The notes under the pieces were generated by a model that was given only the letters and a program-made list of their open reading frames with translations, had not been told where the DNA came from and ran no database searches. Source: Meghimatium bilineatum (lineage: Eukaryota; Mollusca; Gastropoda; Stylommatophora; Philomycidae). From it: a stretch of 64,000 bases of DNA. The stretch is taken from NCBI GenBank assembly GCA_034231615.1, contig CM067312.1, positions 7,501 through 71,500 on the forward strand. The letters run 5' to 3'. Shown piece after piece: positions 60,236 through 64,000 of this stretch. The translations under genes and the position numbers were made by a program. How positions within the stretch are numbered: position 1 is the stretch's first letter; the number at the start of each line of letters is the position of its first letter.

Positions 60236-62450
60236 TCAATTGACATATTCTATCTACAATACAGTCTTCTTTATGGACCTTCTGAATACCTCACGATCTT
60301 ATACGAGGCGACCTGTCTCCTCCAGGGACGACATGTTTAAACAGTCAGATATATCATTTGTCCATTGTCGTCTTGGGCGGCCCCTTCATCTACTGCCATT
60401 TACTCAGACTTCTGCTATTAGTCTTTCCATGCTGTTATGTTTCTTTAGATGACCAAAGAAGTTCAGCTTTTCTAGTTATGATTTAGGAGCCAACCTTCTT
60501 TGAGGTTTAATGTTTGTAATACTACTTTGTTTGTTGTTTATGCTCTCCATGGTATTTACACAATTTTTCTGTAAATCTCAATTTGAAGGCGGTAATTTTC
60601 TTTACCACTGTTTTATTTAGAATCCAAGGCTCACAGCCATATATTGCCACAGGGAATATGTATGTTCTTATTATACACAGTTCTACTTTGTGACTGCTAC
60701 CTTGCCAGAGTTTTTCATTTGGACGTTTCAAAAACACCTTTGCCACCATTCTCTTAATTTCTACAGCACACTTCCCTAAACTATTTATGTTTGTACCTAA
60801 ATAATTGAAATTTGATATGTCTTTCAGTTCATATGTATCAATTATTATTTTTGATTGAGAATGTACTTGTACTTTATCAGTTGTCATAAATTTAGTTTTC
60901 CTTATATTTGGGAACAGATTTTGAGATTGACTGCATCTTTTCATTCAAAGAATCATTTATCTCATGTGTTGTGAAGAGGACTGTATCATCTGTGTATCTG
61001 ATTTATGGGATCTGCTGACCTCCGATGGTTAGAGATTAAAAATGGTTGTGTGTCATATCTTTCTTTATATTTCTCCTTATGTTTTCTGCATATATGTTAA
61101 ACAGGTACATGGATAGTATGCATCCCTGTCTAGCTCCTTTCTGTATGCTTAACCACTTTATGTGTTTCCATCTACCTTTATTGCTGCTTATTGTTCTTGA
61201 TTGTGCATTGTGATCAGATGAGTGAGATGTTTTGGAAAATCCATGTCGCTCATAATTTTCCACATTTGGTGATGTACATAATCAAAAGCCTTGGTGTAAT
61301 CAATGAAGCATGTGTGTAAATCTATATTTAATTCTCTACATCTCTCTATTTTAATTCTAATGTTAAATATATGGTCTCTGGTATCTCTGCCTAATATGAA
61401 ACCAGTCTGTATCTCATGAACCTGTTTCTATTTTGTTTTGCATTCTCTTCATTATGATATAAAGTAATATTTTACTCGCTTGGCTTATCACAGTAATAGT
61501 TCTATAATTGGTGCATAGTTGTAAGTTGCCATTTTTTGGTAGAGGGATGTACTGGTATATTGATTTCTTCCAGTCCTTTTGCCATGTGCCTGTTTTCAAT
61601 ATCTTCTAACATAGACTATGGTATATATGATAGCTTTTCACACCTAGTGCCTGGATCATTTGTTGTGAATTCATCGCAGCCTCAGGATTTGCCGTAAAAA
61701 AATATTTGCTGCATTTCTGACTTCCACCTGTGTTGGATCTGGTTCTGGATCTTAATTTACAGCTATGATATTATCTTCTGTGTTTGTTTGAGTTGTTTCT
61801 GTAAACATCTCTTGACAGTGCTCTTTCCATCTGTGTAGGATGTCCTTCTGCTCAGTTAATGTGTTACTCTTCTTGTCTGTTATGACCCGTAAAGATGTTT
61901 TATAGATTTTATTCTGCATTGTTCTTGCAGCAGAAAACATACCCTTGCTTTTCCCCTGTTCATGCACTTCTATTTCCTTACATGATTATGTATTGTTGTT
62001 TATTATGTCTAATTTATTGTTTAATTTCCCTTGTGAGTTCTCTGTAAGTGTTCTGATACTCAGGGTTTTTACTCTTAAGATTTCTTCTGTCTTCCACCAG
62101 CTTCCTCGTTTTTTCTGAAATATATGCTTGCTTTTTGATCAATTTTTTGGGGGTGTGATTTTATGCGCTTGTGGTGTATATATCTCGTTTTATTTGCGAG
62201 TTCTTCTGTTGACCTGTTTTCGTGATCTTCCATTAAGGCTGCAAATCTGTTCTTACTTTCTATGTTGTATTCTGCTGATATTTTGGCTATATCATATCGA
62301 GTTGTGTTGTTACCTTTTTAAAGTGTTAATTTAAACTCGATATGAGAAGTTCATAATCTGAATTACAGTCAGCTCTGGGTAGAGTTTTGCTTGAGTATAT
62401 ACATGACCTCCATCTCTGCTGTATTCAAATATAATCTATTTGGTTTTTGC
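60236..62450 (-). mobile_element. RTE-type LINE, longest copy D
   Basis: The minus strand runs from the endonuclease tail (KQKPNRLYLN, TTRYDIAKISAEYNIESKNR, KKLIKKQAYISEKTRKLVED) through RT (CTNYRTITVISQASKILLYI, RKGARQGCILSMYLFNIYAE), FNYLGTNINSLGKCAVEIKR and TYIFPVAIYGCEPWILNKTV. It ends at the CATCATCAATTGACATATTC end (complement of the TGATGATG tail). Stops and frameshifts throughout. Confidence 0.85.
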
Positions 62451-62689
62451 TTACTCCGTCTGGAGCTTGGAGCAAAATGGAGAATGGAGCTTGCAGAATG
62501 GAGCAGAATACAAGCAAAAATCTCAAACATGAGAATAGAAATTGAGGTAGTTACAGCAGGATTAATATGGATTTCTGGCACAAAAACATTGGAGCCTATA
62601 AATGTATATCAGTCTATGCTGAGAAAGGTTGATAATGAGTGGCTCATATATGAGTGGATGAAGTACATTGCATATTCTGATCTACAAAA

Positions 62690-63125
62690 AAATAATGCTG
62701 TTGATTTATAATCCTGGACATCTGGGAGTCTGCAGCAATGAAAGAGCTGACACATTAAAGTCGTAAGAATCAATACTAGGAGAATTAAGAAAGTAAACTC
62801 CAACTCAGTATGACTGCCAAAATTATGAACAGACCAAGTTGCCATTTCGCGCCTCAGAACAGGACACATCAGACTCCGCAGCCCCATGTATACAAAGTTC
62901 AAGATTGACAACACTGCCATGTGTACATGTAGACAAGCACCTCAAACAGCAGAGCATATTCTTCAGGAATATGAAATGCTGAGGCAAATACACTGAGTGG
63001 AACAAGAGTGGAAGAAAAACTCTACAGACCTCTGTACAAATTACAGAACACAGTCAAGTTTATAGAAGCAACAAAACTTCAGATATAAGCATATCCCAGG
63101 TGAACAAAAAAGAAGAAGATCTTTA
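62690..63125 (+). mobile_element. I-type LINE 3' end (RNase H and finger)
   Basis: YNPGHLGVCSNERADTLKS is the last RNase H block. SRLRTGHIRLRSPMYTKFKI, DNTAMCTCRQAPQTAEHILQ and EYEMLRQIH follow, as in copies 1 and 2, with the CxC...H finger. It ends AACAAAAAAGAAGAAGATC. Confidence 0.82.
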
Positions 63126-63200
63126 CATGATCTAGATCTAACAAGATCTAGAACATTTTTCTAAATTAGGATACAGGACAGCAATTAGATTTAAAGAATT

Positions 63201-63356
63201 TCTTCTTCAGCGTTCATTCTCAAACTCCTGCTGGATCTCCCTTGTAGCAGGACCATTGTCCTACTAGATTTCCAGCAGGATGTAGTCCAGAGAATGGAAA
63301 TGTGTTGTGTCGCCGTTTTATTTGTGCCAATGGCCCGGCACATCCGTCTTCAGCGG
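63201..63356 (-). mobile_element. SINE, type 2 head, 15-bp target duplication
   Basis: The duplication TAGATTTAAAGAATT is at 63186-63200 and 63357-63371. On the minus strand it starts CGCTGAAGACGGATGTGCCG and ends GAATGAACGCTGAAGAAGAA. It shares the tail, but not the head, with the SINEs at 20217 and 24925. Confidence 0.88.
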
Positions 63357-63624
63357 TAGATTTAAAGAATTGAAAATGACTTATATGGAGAGCAGAACAG
63401 GATGATTGACAGAGAATCTAAAGTGTGTAACCAGCGAGCTAAGGAAACCATCAGCATATGTGCTCTTCATCATGTGCTGGCAGAGACTGATCAACTAAGG
63501 CTTTGTCCAGAGTGCATCATAAATGATTCATAAAAAAACTAAGATTAATTAACCTTTAGCACACCTATGATTGGACCACAGCCAACGGTTTTCTATTTAC
63601 AAACATTCTGTCCTGAACAGATCA

Positions 63625-63770
63625 GATCCTGTGATATGGCTGTTATAATCAGTGAAATTATGGAACATGATTCTAATGATGAGGAATTCTTGGGAATTAC
63701 ATTTGTTTTCAAAGACATTAGTATTAGTATTAAAAAGATGGCAACAAAAGAGAATGTGAAACTTTTCGTG
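63625..63770 (+). pseudogene. Acidic ORF with FLGI motif
   Basis: The frame reads AVIISEIMEHDSNDEEFLGI then TFVFKDISISIKK. It resembles 49018-49186 in order and charge (IF/II.E.M..DS...FLG.T). No family assigned. Confidence 0.3.
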
Positions 63771-63779
63771 ACATCTCAG

Positions 63780-64000
63780 CCACACTGGGAAAATATATGG
63801 TCAAATATTAGAACAAAGAACAAGACACATCATAGAACAACAACTAAGTCCAGCCCAATTTGGTTTCAGAAGAGGAGCAGGATGCATTGATGCACTATTT
63901 ACCCTCAAACATCTAAGAGAAAAAGCTACTAAATATGACAAAAAGATAAAACTTTGTTGATCAAGAAAAAACGTTCAACAGAATAAACAGAAACATACTA
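63780..64000 (+). pseudogene. LINE RT fragment running off the window
   Basis: RTRHIIEQQLSPAQFGFRRG, AGCIDALFTLKHLREKATKY and KIKLC form the RTE-type RT fingers up to motif A, where a stop stands in place of the catalytic region (CFIDLEKAF expected). Confidence 0.75.

Overview
The window looks like intergenic and intronic DNA of an invertebrate animal. The evidence is AT-rich sequence, GT/AG introns several kb long, and a dense mix of Penelope, RTE-type and I-type LINEs, SINEs, mariner, pogo-like and piggyBac-like remnants and minisatellites. The mix, especially I-type LINEs with RNase H and (GAA)n tails, suggests a mollusc. That placement is inference; no marker gene is present.

One host gene can be supported. 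It lies on the minus strand and crosses almost the whole window as seven exons: 57848-57623, 33166-33000, 29502-29294, 26457-26317, 20920-20828, 11542-11384 and 8963-8820 (stop). All exons have GT/AG borders, the phases agree at all six junctions, and the 1,139 nt close in frame at the stop (378 codons plus stop). The first two exons encode the C-terminal part of an NRPS-type thioester reductase domain. The next five encode a complete YdfG-like short-chain dehydrogenase. This order (R1 then R2) is that of NRPS-like A-T-R1-R2 reductases such as the fungal glycine betaine reductase ATRR. The A, T and early R1 exons should lie upstream, beyond 57.85 kb.

The rest is introns filled with mobile and repetitive DNA. 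Regions: 1-6.7 kb, Penelope, piggyBac-like and Tc1/mariner-type relics with tandem repeats. 6.7-15.2 kb, two copies of one pogo-like element, each holding a 24-bp minisatellite (the larger has about 90 units), with the last two exons among them. 15-27 kb, LINE fragments, 38-, 47- and 48-bp tandem repeats, two SINEs inserted into such arrays, and a 901-bp mariner with perfect 30-bp terminal repeats and an internally deleted transposase. 27-29.3 kb, a very AT-rich island of decayed ORFs split by a 607-bp retroposon, followed by a piggyBac end. 30-57 kb, the 24.5-kb intron and its neighbour: two I-type LINEs (42.4-46.2 and 51.9-56.6 kb), a twin-primed LINE (36.95-39.05 kb) and many RTE fragments, several nested with visible target duplications. 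57.8-64 kb, more minisatellites, the longest RTE copy, a SINE and two small acidic ORFs.

No convincing tRNA, rRNA or CRISPR locus was seen. Long ORFs over the tandem arrays are artefacts of repeat periods divisible by three, or of repeats without stops.
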